Shown in pieces: positions 1 through 12,103 of a DNA stretch of 64,000 nucleotides (position 1 is the first letter of the stretch; each line of letters opens with the position of its first letter). The stretch covers positions 104,241,241-104,305,240 of the forward strand of contig JASDDO010000016.1 in assembly GCA_030015575.1 (NCBI GenBank), read 5' to 3'. The notes beneath the pieces were generated by a model. That model had not been told where the DNA came from and did not search any database. It saw only the letters and a program-made list of their open reading frames with translations. The position numbers and the translations under genes are program-made. Origin of the DNA: Agapanthus africanus. Its lineage: Eukaryota > Streptophyta > Magnoliopsida > Asparagales > Amaryllidaceae.

Positions 1-1181
1 TTTGCTGGTAGGTTCCAGTAGTTTCTCAGGGTGTAATGGGCTTCCTTCCGACACGACTTATACCGCTATTAGGGGACTGACGCTTGCCGCCCCCTAGGCC
101 CGATATGCGATAGTCTTGGACGAACGGACCGGACTGTATGGAGATTGTCACATCAGACTCAGTAGGAGTTCGGATGGGTTCCCTCATCGGCCTTCTTATC
201 GACATCTACCTGGGGACCGTTACGTATAGCTAGTGCCGCTTGCGGTCTGTGGTTAAACCCACTGCCAGCGTAGTAGTCGAGTCTCTAGAGTCCCACGCAG
301 AGAGTTTCCCTACTCCAGGCGAAACGATATAGAGGTCGTATGGTTTTACGACAAGGGTTCGGACGCATACGTGTGTTTACACACGTACGACTTTCGGACA
401 GTTTTTACCAGTCGGCTTTGGTTTAAGCCAGTTACTGGTATCCGGTTATTGGATTTATACAGTCTAAAGTTTTTCCGTATTTTTGCGGAAAGGAGGGGCG
501 TTCTCGTAATTGCGCGAGAAGCTTCTAGAAGGTGGTGACTAAGGAGGTTTAGGTGGCATATACAATGAATGTGATTAGTGAGTCATATGGATGATTCATC
601 CATGTCATTAATGCATGATAAATGCTTAATGACTCATGGAGTGAATCATCACTAGATATTATCAAGCATGGTTGCTAAATTCATTTCTTTTCTTTTCTTG
701 ATTAAAAAGAAATGCTTGATATATATTATCATAACTCATTATTCTCACTTCATTATTATCCTCACCTTCTCTCTCCTCAAGCTCTCCCTCTTCAAACCCT
801 AATCCTCCCCTCTCATGTGTTGAGTACAAGGATTAGTTAGACTACTTAATCCATAACCCTCTCTATATTTCACCTAGCTTCTTTGATTAGCACTTAAAGA
901 AGTTTAGTTGCCTCAAGTTTAGAGGCTAAGCTTGGAGTAAAGCTCTCGGGTGGATCGTCTACTACTTCGAGAAGGCCGAGGAGGAGGTGGAGTTCGCAAA
1001 GACGAAGGACACGATTCGTTAGGTATAATCCCTAAACATAGTAGCATAGAAACTCTATGTTTGTGGTTAGTTATCGTTTAGCTTCGATTCAAGCGGTTAG
1101 TCGATGTTTGTTCACTAAACAAGTTCGTTTCAAAAAATTCCGCCTCCCCACAAGTATTGGGGTGTTGTACATTGACTTACA
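1..1181 (+). mobile_element. 3' part of a Copia LTR (Angela/BARE-like)
   Basis: This stretch aligns almost throughout with the downstream 1.2 kb of the solo LTR further along the window and with the LTR at the right end. It closes with the same terminal sequence, gacttaca. Athila pol sequence starts directly after it, so the LTR was inserted into that element; gtttc just after the end is the candidate target duplication. The window opens inside the LTR, so I cannot tell a solo LTR from one end of a full element. It holds the LTR stem-loops described separately. Confidence 0.85.
335..352 (+). other. LTR stem-loop with TGGTTT loop
   Basis: The stem GTCGTA / TACGAC closes on a six-base loop TGGTTT. 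The matching place in the solo LTR has the same loop but stem GCCGTA / TACGGC, a paired T-A to C-G change. A second stem-loop with the same TGGTTT loop and a GGCTT / AAGCC stem lies about 65 bases downstream. Confidence 0.7.
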
Positions 1182-3560
1182 GTTTCAATGACTCGAACGC
1201 CTTCATACAGCTTGAGTCAAAATCAAAAGTGGCGTCCTTGGCCAACAAAAGACTCAAGGGTCTAGCTATCTTGCTAAAATCCTTGATGAACCGTCTATAG
1301 AAACCGGCATGGCCAAGGAAGGCTCGTATGTCTTTGACACACTTGGGAGGAGGAAGATTGGAAATGAATTCAATCTTAGCTTTATCAACCTCAATGCCAT
1401 TTTGTGAGATGATATGTCCTAGGATAATACCTCTCGTACCATAAAGTGGCATTTCTCCCAATTTAAAGTGAGGTTCTTATCCCTACACCGGGTAAGAACC
1501 GCGTCTAAATGTAGCAAACACTCATCAAAGGAGTCGCCGAAAATGGAGAAATCATCCATAAAAATCTCCAAGAATTTTTCCACCATGTCTGAAAAAATGC
1601 CCATCATACACCGCTGGAAAATAGCGGGTGCATTGCATAACCCAAAGGGCATGCGATGGTAAGCGAATGTACCGAAATGACAAGTAAATGTGGTCTTGTC
1701 TTGGTCCTTTTCGGCAATGGGAACTTGATTATAGCCGGAGTAGACATCCAAAAAGCAATAAAATTCATGCTCAGCCAATCGTTCTAGCATTTGGTCAATG
1801 AAAGGTAATGTAAAGTGATCTTTCCGTGTCACGGCATTGAGTTTTCTATAATCGATGCACACTTGCCACCCAGTTTGGGTGCGAGTAGGTATTAACTCAT
1901 TCGCCTCATTAGTTATGACCGTTATGCCCGATTTCTTTGGGACAACGTGAATGGGGCTAACCCACTGGCTATCAGAGATAGGGTAGATGATACCACTATT
2001 TAGACATTTTACAATCTCCTTTTTAACAGCCTCCTTCATTATGGGGTTGAGGCGTCTCTGTGGATCCCTAACTGGCTTGGTATCATCCATCATATGTATA
2101 TGATGTTCAACTATGAGGGGACTAATCCTCTTGATATCCGCCATAGTCCAGCCAAAAGCTTGCCGATTATTTTGTAAGACCATTAAAAGGGCTTTCTCTT
2201 GCTCGAGGGCTAGAGAGGCCGATATGATAACAGGAAGGGTCTCATTCTCACCTAAATTGGCGTATTTAAGGTGAGACGGCAATAGCTTGAGTTCGAGTTT
2301 TGGAGGCGAAACAATTGAAGGTAAAATTGGTGAAACTGTCTCGAACTCGAAGGATTCCAACAATGGTTCGAAGCGAGTATAAGCAACCGAGTCGGATGGT
2401 TCAGCTAACTGATCCGAAAATTCAAAGGACTCAAACTCGGGTGGTGATTCTTCAAAATCGTTCGAAAAAGTGAAACACCCGTAATCATTATTGGGTGTGA
2501 AAACTGTGTCAGATTTAAGGAGGAACGCACTAGTGGCGTCAAAACTGCTGTTGAACAGAAATTTTTCGAGCTCACAGTCCTCCTGAGTGATCTCTTGGAT
2601 CGAGCAAACATCAAGTATATTAGCATTAGGCTCGGAGGGCTGATTCCCCAACTGAAAAATGTTGAGCTCAATTGTCATGTTTCCAAAAGATAGGTTCATC
2701 GAACCATTTTGACAATTGATCACCGCATTAGAAGTCGCAAGGAATGGTCGACCGAGTATCACCGGAATTTGACTCCGGGGGTTAGCTACAGGCCGTGTGT
2801 CTATAACAATGAAATCAACATGGAAAATGAAGTCCCCTACTTTAATTAACACATCCTCTAACTCACCCCTAGGATGGGTGATGGATCGGTCGGCCATTTG
2901 GAGAGTACAATGTGTGGGTTTCAGCTCTCCAACGCCTAATTGTTCATATACTGAATAAGGAAGCAAATTAACACTGGCACCAAGATCTAAAAGTGCGCGA
3001 TTGATGTTCTTATCCCAAATTGTTATTGAAATTGTAGGACAGCCAGGGTCCTTACGTTTTTGGGGTAAAGGTTGGGTAAGAGCATCACTTACTGCACTAG
3101 CCAAGAAAACTTTCTTAGGTACCTGCGATTTCCTCTTCTTGGTGCATAAGTCCTTTAATATTTTAGCGTAAGAAGGGACTTGTTGGATTGCATCCAAGAG
3201 AGGTATGTTGATACTAACCTGTTTGAATAACTCCACAATCTTCTCCATTTGTGGAGTAGGTTTATTGGATCTCAACCTGTTTGGAAATGGAATATTTTGA
3301 AAATTTGTTGAGTCTAATGTTTGTGGAGTAGATTGCGGAGTTGGAACGGATTCCAGTGTTGGTGTTTTCGTGGAGTGAGATGTGGGTCCATTCAAATTAG
3401 AAGAAGTAGAGCCTTGTGAAGAATGAAGAATAGGCTCTGAAGAAGATGAAGAAGATGAAGAAGAAGAAGAAGATGAAGAAGCGGCGGCCGGGGTTTCATC
3501 ATTATTGCCAACATTGTTGTGCAATACCTTTCCAGATCTCAATGTAGTCACGACACTCAC
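1182..3560 (-). pseudogene. Athila pol remnant: protease, RT, start of RNase H
   Basis: The reading runs right to left. It opens with a serine-rich, low-complexity linker that joins gag to pol. The aspartic protease follows, with the motif LLDLGASVNLLPYSVYEQLG in the region 3000-2900 and the downstream block ILGRPFLATSNAVINC. The reverse transcriptase comes next: VCIDYRKLNAVTRKDHFTLP, FLDVYSGYNQVPIAEKDQ, FGLCNAPAIFQRCM, and the catalytic block IFMDDFSIFG. After the RT comes the start of the RNase H connection domain (PPKCVKDIRAFLGHAGFYRR). These blocks are diagnostic of Ty3/gypsy pol and closest to Athila. The frame ends where the Copia LTR was inserted. As part of an old element it is treated as a fossil with a few breaks. 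Confidence 0.88.
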
Positions 3561-3599
3561 ATTATGATTTTGTTGTTCATGAGCAACATATGTATTTTG

Positions 3600-5202
3600 T
3601 GTGTGACCGGGATTTGGCAGTGGTTAAGATGGAAGTTTCCCTTTCTCTCGCTCGCTTAATGCAGCATTCAGTTATGCAATTTGGGCTTCAATTGTTTTGA
3701 TGCTCTGATCATGTGAAGCAGTGTGTTGCACCAAAGACTGAATGGACGATTGGATGCTGGCTGAGGATTGCGTAGATTGTTTTAAAAACGCATCCAGACT
3801 TCGTTCTAGCGAGGAAACCTTATCGTTATTCGGTTGAACAAAATTGTTTTGAGGATAAGAATTGTTTGGTAAAAAATTGTTCATTGGGTTTTGGTCAGGT
3901 TGGGGTTGGAAAGGTTGCTGATATTGAGTTTGTTGAGGGGCTTGTTGTTGTGGAGGAGGCCTCTGAAAATTGTTATTGCCTTAGAATTGTTGTTGATTTT
4001 GGTTCCAAGCAAAATTTGGGTGGCTCCTCCAACCGGAATTATAAGTTGAAGAGTATGGATCATTTCTTTGTCTTTGCTGAAAGACAGCATTAATTTGATC
4101 TTGTCCTTGAACAGGTGGGTTGTAAGGACACTCTTCGGTTAGATGGGACGGATCCAAACAACAAGCGCAAACAGTGCGTGGGGGTAAAGCTAGGGCAGGA
4201 GAAGGCGATGAGAATTTGCTCTCAATTGCTTCTAGTTTTTTCGTGAGTGCAGCCATTTCGGCCTTCATTGCAATCGACATATCAAGTTGATGTATGCCTG
4301 CCCTAGATTGACCTGATGAAGTAGATGAAGTGGTCTTAGTGCTTTCCCACTGAAGTGTTTGTTCAGCAAGATCGTCGAGAAATTGCCAAGCTTCCTCGCT
4401 CGATTTTGTTAGAAATTGACCCTGACAAATGGTTTCCAACAACTGCTTAGTTGCTGGGTTCAGTCCTTCATATAAAGTTTGGCAAAGTTACCAATTCTCG
4501 ATACCGTGGTGAGGGAACTGAACAAGAAGGTCCTTAAATTTTTCAAAACACTTCCAAAAAGGTTCGGAAGGAAGCTGGGAAAATTGAATAATTTCATTGC
4601 GAATTCTCGCGGTCTTGTGGTGTGGGTAAAACTTTTTTAGAAAAGCCTTAACAAACTCTTCCCAATTTTTTATGGAGTGTGATGTTGTGCTAATAACCAT
4701 TTTTCAGTAGGTCACATAAAGTGAATGAAATGACACGTAGCCTTATAGTATCATCAGAAAGTTGTGTGGTCTTCATCATTGCGCAAACATTCTGGAATTT
4801 GTTAATGAAGATGTAGGCATCTTCGGATTCCAGCCCGTGAAATTTGGGCAACATATTGATGAAGTGGGGTTTAATTTCGAAGTTATCCCCATTAGCCGGT
4901 GGAAGTGAAAGACAAGTGGGAAGTGCGGTGCGGATGGGATAGAAAAGATCCTGGAGCGCGATTCGTTGGGGCGCTTCGACAGGAGGGTGTGGTGGGTTAT
5001 TCATACCCAGTTGAGGTGGAATCAGTCCCGTAGGTAAGGGGTTGTTAGGATTGAATCCCGACATCTCCTTAGAAGATAATGAATTTGAAGATGAAGGTAA
5101 AGAAGTGGAGGGAATTTCGACTTCGGAGTCAAACGCGTCGTCAGTAGGCACTAACGAGACATGGACTAAACGGGCGCTTGTGTCCCTAGTCCAACTGGAC
5201 AT
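3600..5202 (-). pseudogene. Athila gag remnant
   Basis: This is the structural protein of the Athila element. Right to left it holds an N-terminal serine-rich segment, a capsid-like region (FVKAFLKKFYPHHKTARIRN, LPSEPFWKCFEKFKDLL) and a C-terminal glutamine- and asparagine-rich tail. Near 4190-4130 lies a CCHC-like zinc knuckle of the form C-x2-C-x4-H-x4-C (CCLDPSHLTEEC). The N-terminal kilobase is repeated twice more upstream (see the tandem repeat entry), so three gag start regions exist. The coding frame is interrupted several times. Confidence 0.8.
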
Positions 5203-7605
5203 ACACTAACGAGGTGTAGTGTAGTCAAAAAAGTAAAAACAGAAGGCGGGGGCAAGAAAACGTCAATGAGAGAAAGTGGGGTGCAATGGATTTCTAGCGA
5301 CAAAATGGCAAGTTTTTTTTTTTTGTAAAAAAATTTGTTTTGTGGTTTTTTTTATAAGGAGTTTTGCAAAAGATTTTTATAAGGAGCTTAGACACACTTT
5401 CAAGCAATCACAATATACACAATCAAGCCTAGAGCTAGGGTCTCCTAAGTCAACTAGATTGCTCCTAACTGTTTCAAAGGGCAAGTTGTGAGATTCTCGA
5501 ATCGCCTCTTCACCGCCAATTGTGGCCCGGTAAGCACAAGTAAAGAAAGGAGGGATCCGCTCACGAATCACCGTGAGACGGGCCTTTTAAAATTACCTTT
5601 CCCACTTGTCTTGTGGTGTGGGTAAAACTTTTTCAGAAAAGCCTTAACAAACTCTTCCCAATTTTTTATGGAGTGTGATGCTGTGCTATATAACCATTTT
5701 TCAGCTAGGTCACATAAAGTGAATGGAATGACACGTTGCCTTATAGCATCATCAGAAAGTTATGTGGTCTTCATCATTGCGCAAACATTCTAGAATTTGT
5801 TAATGAAGATGTAGGCATCTTCGGATTCCAGCTCGTGAAATCTGGGCAATATATTGATGAAGTGTGGTTTAATTTCGAAGTTATCCCCATTAGCCGGTGG
5901 AAGTGAAAGACAAGTGGGAAGTGCGGTCCGGATGGGATAGAAAAGATCCTGGAGCGCGATTCGTTGGGGCGCTTCGACAGGAGGGTGTGGTGGGTTATTC
6001 GCACCTAGTTGAGGTGGAATCAGTCCCGTAGGTAAGGGGTTGTTAGGATTGAATCCCGACATCTCTTTAGAAGATGATGAGTTTGAAGATGAGGGTAAAG
6101 AAGTGGAGGGAATTTCGACTTCGGAGTCGAACGCGTCGTCGGTAGGCACTAACGAGATACGGACTAAATGGACGCTAGTGTCCCTAGTCCAACTGGACAT
6201 ACATTAACGAGGTGTAGTGTAGTCAAAAAAGTAAAAACAGAAGGTGGGGGTAAGAAAATGTCAATGAGAGAAAGTGGGGTGCAATAGATTTCTAGCGACA
6301 AAATGGCAAGTTTTTTTTTTTTGTAAAAAATTTTGTTTTGTGGTTTTTTTTATAAGGAGTTTTGCAAAAGATTTTTATAAGGAGCTTAGACACACTTTCA
6401 AGCAATCACAATATACACAATCAAGCCTAGAGCTAGGGTCTCCTAAGTCAACTAGACTGCTCCTAACTGTTCCAAAGGGCAAGTTGTGAGATCCTCGAAT
6501 CGCCTCTTCACCGCCAATTGTGGCCAGGTAAGCACAAGTAAAGAAAGGAGGGATCCGCTCACGAATCACCGTGAGACAGGCATTTTAAAATTACCTTTCC
6601 CACTTGTCTTGTGGTGTGGGTAAAAGTTTTTTAGAAAAGCCTTAACAAACTCTTCCCAATTTTTTATGGAGTGTGATGCTGTGTTATATAACCATTTTTC
6701 AGCTAGGTCATATAAAGTGAATGGAATGACACGTAGCCTTATAGCATCATCAGAAAGTTGTGTGGTCTTCATCATTGCGCAAACATTCTGGAATTTGTTA
6801 ATGAAGATGTAGGCATCTTCGGATTCCAGCCCGTGAAATTTGGGCAACATATTGATGAAGTGGGGTTTAATTTCGAAGTTATCCCCATTAGCCGGTGGAA
6901 GTGAAAGGCAAGTGGGAAGTGCGGTGCAGATGGGATAGAAAAGATCCTGGAACGCGATTCGTTGGGGCGCTTCGACAGGAGGGTATGGTGAGTTATTCGC
7001 ACCCAGTTGAGGTGGAATCAGTCCTGTAGGTAAGGGTTTGTTAGGATTTAATCCCGACATCTCCTTAGAAGATGATGAATTTGAAGATGAAGGTAAAGAA
7101 GTGGAGGGAATTTCGACTTCGGAGTCGAACGCGTCGTCAGTAGGCACTAACGAGACACGGACTAAACGGGTGCTAGTGTCCCTAGTCCACCTGGACACAC
7201 TAACGAGGTATAGTGTAGTAAAAAAAAAGTAAAAACAGAAGGTGGGGGTAAGAAAACGTCAATGAGAGAAAGTGGGGTGCAATGGATTTCTAGCGACAAA
7301 ATGGCAAGTTTTTTTTTTGTTAAAATTTTTGTTTTGTGGTTTTTTTTTATAAGGAGTTTTGCAAAAGATTTTTATAAGGGGCTTAGACACACTTTCAAGC
7401 AATCACAATATGCACAATCAAGCCTAGAGCTAGGGTCTCCTAAGTCAACTAGACTGCTCCTAACTGTTCCAAATGGCAAGTTGTGAGATCCTCGAATCGC
7501 CTCTTCACCGCCAATTGTGGTCAGGTAAGCACAAGTAAAGAAAGGAGGGATCCGCTCACGAATCACCGTGAGACGGGCCTTTTAAAATTATCTTTCCCAC
7601 TTGTT
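4614..7605. repeat. Three-fold tandem repeat of about 997 bp in Athila gag/leader
   Basis: Three head-to-tail copies begin near 4614, 5610 and 6608. Each holds the gag N-terminus (start at 5202, 6200 and 7198 on the minus strand), a poly-T tract and the leader segment upstream of gag. The seams join cttgt to cttgt, a short direct repeat that fits unequal or slipped recombination. Copies differ by only a few per cent by eye, so the expansion looks younger than the element. Confidence 0.9.
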
Positions 7606-8355
7606 TAGCCTAGGCACCACAAAGTCAGGTTTAGAAAAACGGCCGATGCCTACAACCTTTCCTTTGTCCTAATGAGCACGACAGTCCTTATTGGCCGAGT
7701 CTAATATTTTTTTAATTAACTCGAGGGTTGATGCAAATACTTTTTGTGATTTTTGGGGTCCTAGGAAGGGTAATGAAATCCCCACCCAATCTGGATTGGT
7801 GTTATAGCCCCTTAAAAATCCGTTTTAAAAATGCAAAGCAGTAAACACACAAAAATCCAAAACTCTTGCCAATTTTTTTTTCTTTTATTTGTGGCGCAAA
7901 GAATCCTGCACAAAATCAATTTATTGGAGAAGGGGGAGAAGTTTTGCGCAAAGAACCCTGCAGGAAAATTTTTCAGAGGAGCACAGGGGGTTACAGAGGA
8001 GGTAAGGAATACTTACAAAAAAATTGGATTGCTGACATCAGCAAACGGCCGCGGATCCGCCACCAAATGCTTGTTAATGCCGCGGTTCCACGGTGTAATA
8101 GTCGGTTCAGATCTCCAAAATCTTTCTGTTTGCTGTTTTTATTCTCCTCTGTCTATTCAGATCTTCTGTTTCTTGATTTGTTCACCAAGCTAGCTCCAGA
8201 TCTTAATCAGTCCGTCTTTCCGTTCCTGCATAATTCTCACAAAAACCCTTCAAAAAATAACAAGATGATTTTTTTTATTTTTATATTTTTCAGTTTTTAT
8301 GATTTTTTCCACTTTTAATTAACCCGAAATTACAAAAAGAAAATAACTACCGTTA
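7606..8355 (-). other. Athila leader between PBS and gag
   Basis: This 750-base region has no recognisable gene. It is the untranslated leader of the Athila element, read on the minus strand. It is AT-rich apart from a GC-rich inverted-repeat pair at 8047-8093 (ccgcggatccgcc and tgccgcggttccacgg). That pair resembles better versions in the LTR of this element and in the Copia leaders. Confidence 0.6.
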
Positions 8356-8373
8356 TCCCCGGCAACGGCGCCA
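8356..8373 (-). other. Athila primer-binding site
   Basis: On the minus strand it reads TGGCGCCGTTGCCGGGGA, two bases inside the LTR end. This is the primer-binding site of plant Athila elements and fixes both orientation and the inner edge of the 5' LTR. Confidence 0.9.
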
Positions 8374-9187
8374 TTTGATTGAGCGATGTTTATGCGTATG
8401 CGTTTTGAAATCAAAGAATTAACCGCAATCAAGACGGTGTCGCTTAGTAGCTAGCCGGTTGAGTACGGGTCAGTCCACAGGGAAAACGTGTCTTTTCTAG
8501 TTGTTCTAACGAGTCAATTCCTATATGTGGTAGGTTTTGATTTCTATAAAAAATGGATTTGAAATTGATTTGGATTAAAATCTTGCTAGGGTTAGGATTA
8601 GGTTAATTTGGAAAGTTAATTCTACTCACCGCTTTCTTTTCCCTAATTAAGATCTTAGGTGTTAAGGTAATAATTAACAAAGGGGATTAGCGCGATCAGG
8701 AAGAAACTTCGTTTCTTCCTTTTGGCCCTTGTCCGTCCTTTCTTAATTCTTAGCCCTAACCTCTATCTAAATCAACCACGACCGGTCTAACTAGGGAATC
8801 ACTGCTATCTCGTAGGATAGGGTGCCGTAGTGAGCAGTGGGTGGTTGTTTTACATAGAGCCCTAATTTTATAAAGTTAAACGGGCAAGAAAGGAGTGAGA
8901 GATTTCATCTCTCAAACCGACCCAATCCTAACTCTAACAAGTGAGGAACTACTCACTCATTAGGGAATTAACAAAGGAATTCATTTTTTTATTTTTCTTT
9001 TAATAACCTACTTAACGTGCGGAAAATAAACGACAGATAAAAATTGCAGAGAATTAAAATTGCAGATAAGAAATTCAAGATAAAAAACTTACTTTTTATT
9101 GATGCACCCTTTGACAATTACAATGGAATGAAAATTAAAATTCTTGAAATTAAAAGAGGCATGCTCTAAAAAGAGCTATAGGCTTCC

Positions 9188-9195
9188 TATTTATA
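9188..9195 (-). promoter_or_regulatory. TATA box of the Athila LTR
   Basis: On the minus strand the sequence reads cctaTCTATAAATAGGAAG, a canonical plant TATA box about 810 bases before the LTR inner end. It is the likely start region of element transcription. Confidence 0.6.
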
Positions 9196-9319
9196 GATAG
9201 GAGAAACCCTAGGGTTTACATCTGATCCACATCTAGAATTACAAAACTACCCTAAGAAAACCGGGTCAATGCACCGACTCCCACCGACACGCACGGACAC
9301 ACCGACACGTGTTCTATAT

Positions 9320-9368
9320 GGCCGCGGAACCGCGGCCATAAGCCTTGTTTGGCCGCGGTTCCGCGGCC
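9320..9368. repeat. GC-rich 18-bp perfect inverted repeat in Athila U3
   Basis: GGCCGCGGAACCGCGGCC and, 13 bases later, GGCCGCGGTTCCGCGGCC. Each arm is itself nearly palindromic and the two arms are exact reverse complements, so either two small hairpins or one long one can form. The surroundings are AT-rich. Confidence 0.85.
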
Positions 9369-10158
9369 GTCTTGAAGGTTCTCTGGCTCTTTTTCTTTGG
9401 GTTGCTTCATGTTGCTGTTTTCTTCTGTTTTCTTTACTTGGTTTCCCAGAATATCTTCTATTTTCTTCCAGATTTCTACAGTGCAGAATGTTGTGGACTT
9501 TTACCGTTTGCTTCGTGTTGAAGTCTTGAATCTTGTGCTGCCTTTGTACTTTGTGCAATCGAACTGTTTGCTGATCTTCGTTTGTTCCTCAAACTGGTAG
9601 GCGGCATCATAAAGATTCTTCTATTTGTTGGTCGTAGTCTCACTTTTGTAGCGTTTTTTCACCATTTTCACTGTATTGTTCCGAGAACCTGTAACCTGCA
9701 ACTATTTAGCAGATATGGATCAAAAGCACCTATTTATTTGCAATATGATTAAGAATGGGGAATATAATAATGCAAAATTCTGATATGAACAGGAGTCTGA
9801 GCGGGATGTGGAGCTGCAGAAGTGGTCTGCGCAACCGCGGCCGAGGTAGTGGCTTGCGGAGCCGCAGCCAAAGGAGATGCATGTGGATCTGCAGTCGAAG
9901 TACCCTGTCGCATCTGTTCAATTTTGTGTGTAATAAACGAGTAAGAACTATGTATTAGTCGAATTAGTTTCATTATCTGGTTATCGCGAAACCCCAATCT
10001 AAGATTAATCAAAGTTAAGTTTACGACCAAATAAGCTCAGGCTACTAATATTGGATATATTACTATCTATAATATGATATAATATTTTACTATTAAGTAG
10101 TATACATACCATCATCTCCTTTAACTCCTGGATGGTGGTCTTCAAGGTGGCAACATCT

Positions 10159-12103
10159 TGTTAGGTTTATGCCCTAGAGGCCATTACTGTATCATACTGG
10201 TTTGTATATTACTTAATGGAAGCTTGGGATATTCACAGTTGTATTGACAGTCTTGCTAAAAATGGTATTATGCTACTTGGTTTGTTTCTACTTTAGTATG
10301 TGCATATGTTTCTTTTAACATATCGCTTATACATATTAGTAGAGACCTTAGGATCTTTGCTTGATTACCAGCGTTATGATGGCAGTCACACTAGTGGGGG
10401 CTGGGTAGTCTATAAGCAACATCCTATACAGGTCCCTGGTCGTAGGATTATCGAGACGGGGCATCGATACTCCGGAGTAGACTGGTGTATATGCTTCTCA
10501 TCCCAGTTGGGGAGATGGTCTGCCCCACAGCCATCAGTACGTCGTACTGGAGATAGTATGCAGGTGCTCGTTAGGTTACGGGTACACCGGACAGGACTCG
10601 CTAGGAACTGGAGGTTGGTACTATACCCATTGTCAGATAGCAATTACCAGGTGACATGAGTACAGCTTAGTCCGTCGACTTGACACTGCTACTTCGCCTC
10701 GGGTGTGTTCTCACTGTACTTAGATTACTACCCTACCACGGCTCAAAGGAGTCGTGCAAACAGGTAGTAGTTGGGTTCAGTCCCGAAGCACTTGTGGGCA
10801 GTGGCGGTTAGACAGGATTCGTCTCTCCCGGTATTGGGGGTTGATATCGCGCTGTGTATGGAGAGCCATTACGCAAAGTCCCTGGCTAGGGCAAACGAGA
10901 TTTGCTGGTAGGTTCCAGTAGTTTCTCAAGGTGTAATGGGATTCACTCCAACACGACTTATACCACTATTAGGGGTCTGACGTTTACCGCCCCTTAGGCC
11001 CGATATGCGATAGTCCTAGACGAATAGACCGGACTGTACGGAGATTGTCACATTCAGGCTCAGTGGGAGTTCAGATGGATTTCCTCATCGTCCTTCTTAT
11101 CGACATCTACCTAGGGACTGTTACGTACATCTAGTACCGCTTGTGGCCTGTGGTTAAACCCACTGCCAGCGTAGTGTCGAGTCTTTAGAGTCCCATACAG
11201 AGAGTTTCCCTGCACCGGGCAAAAGGTGTAGAGGCCGTATGGTTTTACGGCAGGGCCGCGATCACTTACGTACACTTGTACATGTACTATGATCGGGCAT
11301 ATAATACTAGTGGGCTTTGGTTTAAGTCTGATCCTAGTATTATACAGATGGATTTATTCAGTCAAAGATTATCCAAGTTTTTCAGAAATATGGATGGGAG
11401 GGGCAGTCTCGTAATTTCTTGGGAAGCTTCTAGAAGAAGGTGGCTCATTTGTGTTTATTTTCTTTTAGGATTTAAACTAAATGAGGTGGAGGATGAGGTG
11501 TATGTTTACATTAAATGCTTAATGACTCATGAGGTGATTCACCCTTAGAATTAAATGAAACATGCTAGATATTATCTTGATATTATCAAGAGAGATATTT
11601 GTATGCTTCATATTATTCTAGCATGAGCATTATTCATTTCATTATCACAAAACACTTCTCTCTTCTCAAGTCTTCATCTTCGTCCTCAAACCCTAAAAGC
11701 TCTCATGAGTTGAGAATCCTAGGGTTTAAGTGACTAAGTAATCCATCTAAATATTCTACACCCTCTAGGGCTTCTATATAGCAAACTAGAAGCCGTAGTT
11801 ATCTCAGATTCGAGATAGAAGCTCGGACTATAAACTCTCGGGTGGATCATCTTTGACTTGAGGAGGCCGTTGAGGTACCCATGTTCTATAGAGCCGATGA
11901 GGTGTGGAAGACAGCGATGAAAACCTGAAGGACAAGTAACGTGAGGTATAACTTCGAATCAGAGTAGTTAAACCTCTCGTAGTTTGCTAGTAATGGTTTA
12001 GACACGATCCGTGTGCTCAAGTCCGTGTTACGAAGCTTTGATAATTGTTTTTCATATATTCTGCCTCCCCGTGAACACGTGGGGTGCGTGACATGGACTT
12101 ACA
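10159..12103 (+). mobile_element. Solo Copia LTR (Angela/BARE-like)
   Basis: It starts TGTTAGGTTTATGCCCTAGA and ends GACTTACA, flanked by the 5-bp duplication catct at 10154-10158 and 12104-12108. There is no internal sequence, so this is a solo LTR left by recombination between two LTRs. The atgccctagaggcc start is shared with every Copia LTR in the window and with the Angela/BARE group. It interrupts an exon of the transposase-24-like gene. Confidence 0.93.
11234..11251 (+). other. LTR stem-loop with TGGTTT loop
   Basis: Stem GCCGTA / TACGGC on loop TGGTTT, equivalent to the hairpin at 335-352 but with a compensating base-pair change. Confidence 0.7.

Larger units (their letters stand above)
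1182..9700 (-). mobile_element. Athila-type Ty3/gypsy element, 5' two-thirds
   Basis: Read on the minus strand, the order is 5' LTR, primer-binding site, leader, gag, protease and reverse transcriptase. The RNase H and integrase part and the 3' LTR lie beyond the Copia LTR at the left edge. The lineage call rests on an Athila-style primer-binding site (TGGCGCCGTTGCCGGGGA), the gag zinc knuckle, and protease and RT blocks typical of plant Athila. The element is broken, with several interruptions in gag-pol and a three-fold internal tandem repeat. Its age cannot be estimated because only one LTR is visible. The right boundary is approximate. Confidence 0.85.
8376..9700 (-). repeat. Athila 5' LTR
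   Basis: The inner end is fixed by the primer-binding site: the plus strand starts TGATTGAGCG, so the LTR ends CAATCA in its own sense. The outer end is less sure. I place it near 9700, where the minus strand starts TGCAGGTTAC, just before the transposase-gene exon. A TATA box and a GC-rich stem-loop mark its U3. Only one LTR is visible, so no target duplication can be confirmed. Confidence 0.65.

Noticed and set aside
9630-9665. Possible CACTA subterminal repeat (acttttgtagcgtttttt)
   Set aside because: Single occurrence without a terminal repeat beside it; it lies where I place the Athila LTR, so it is not used as evidence.
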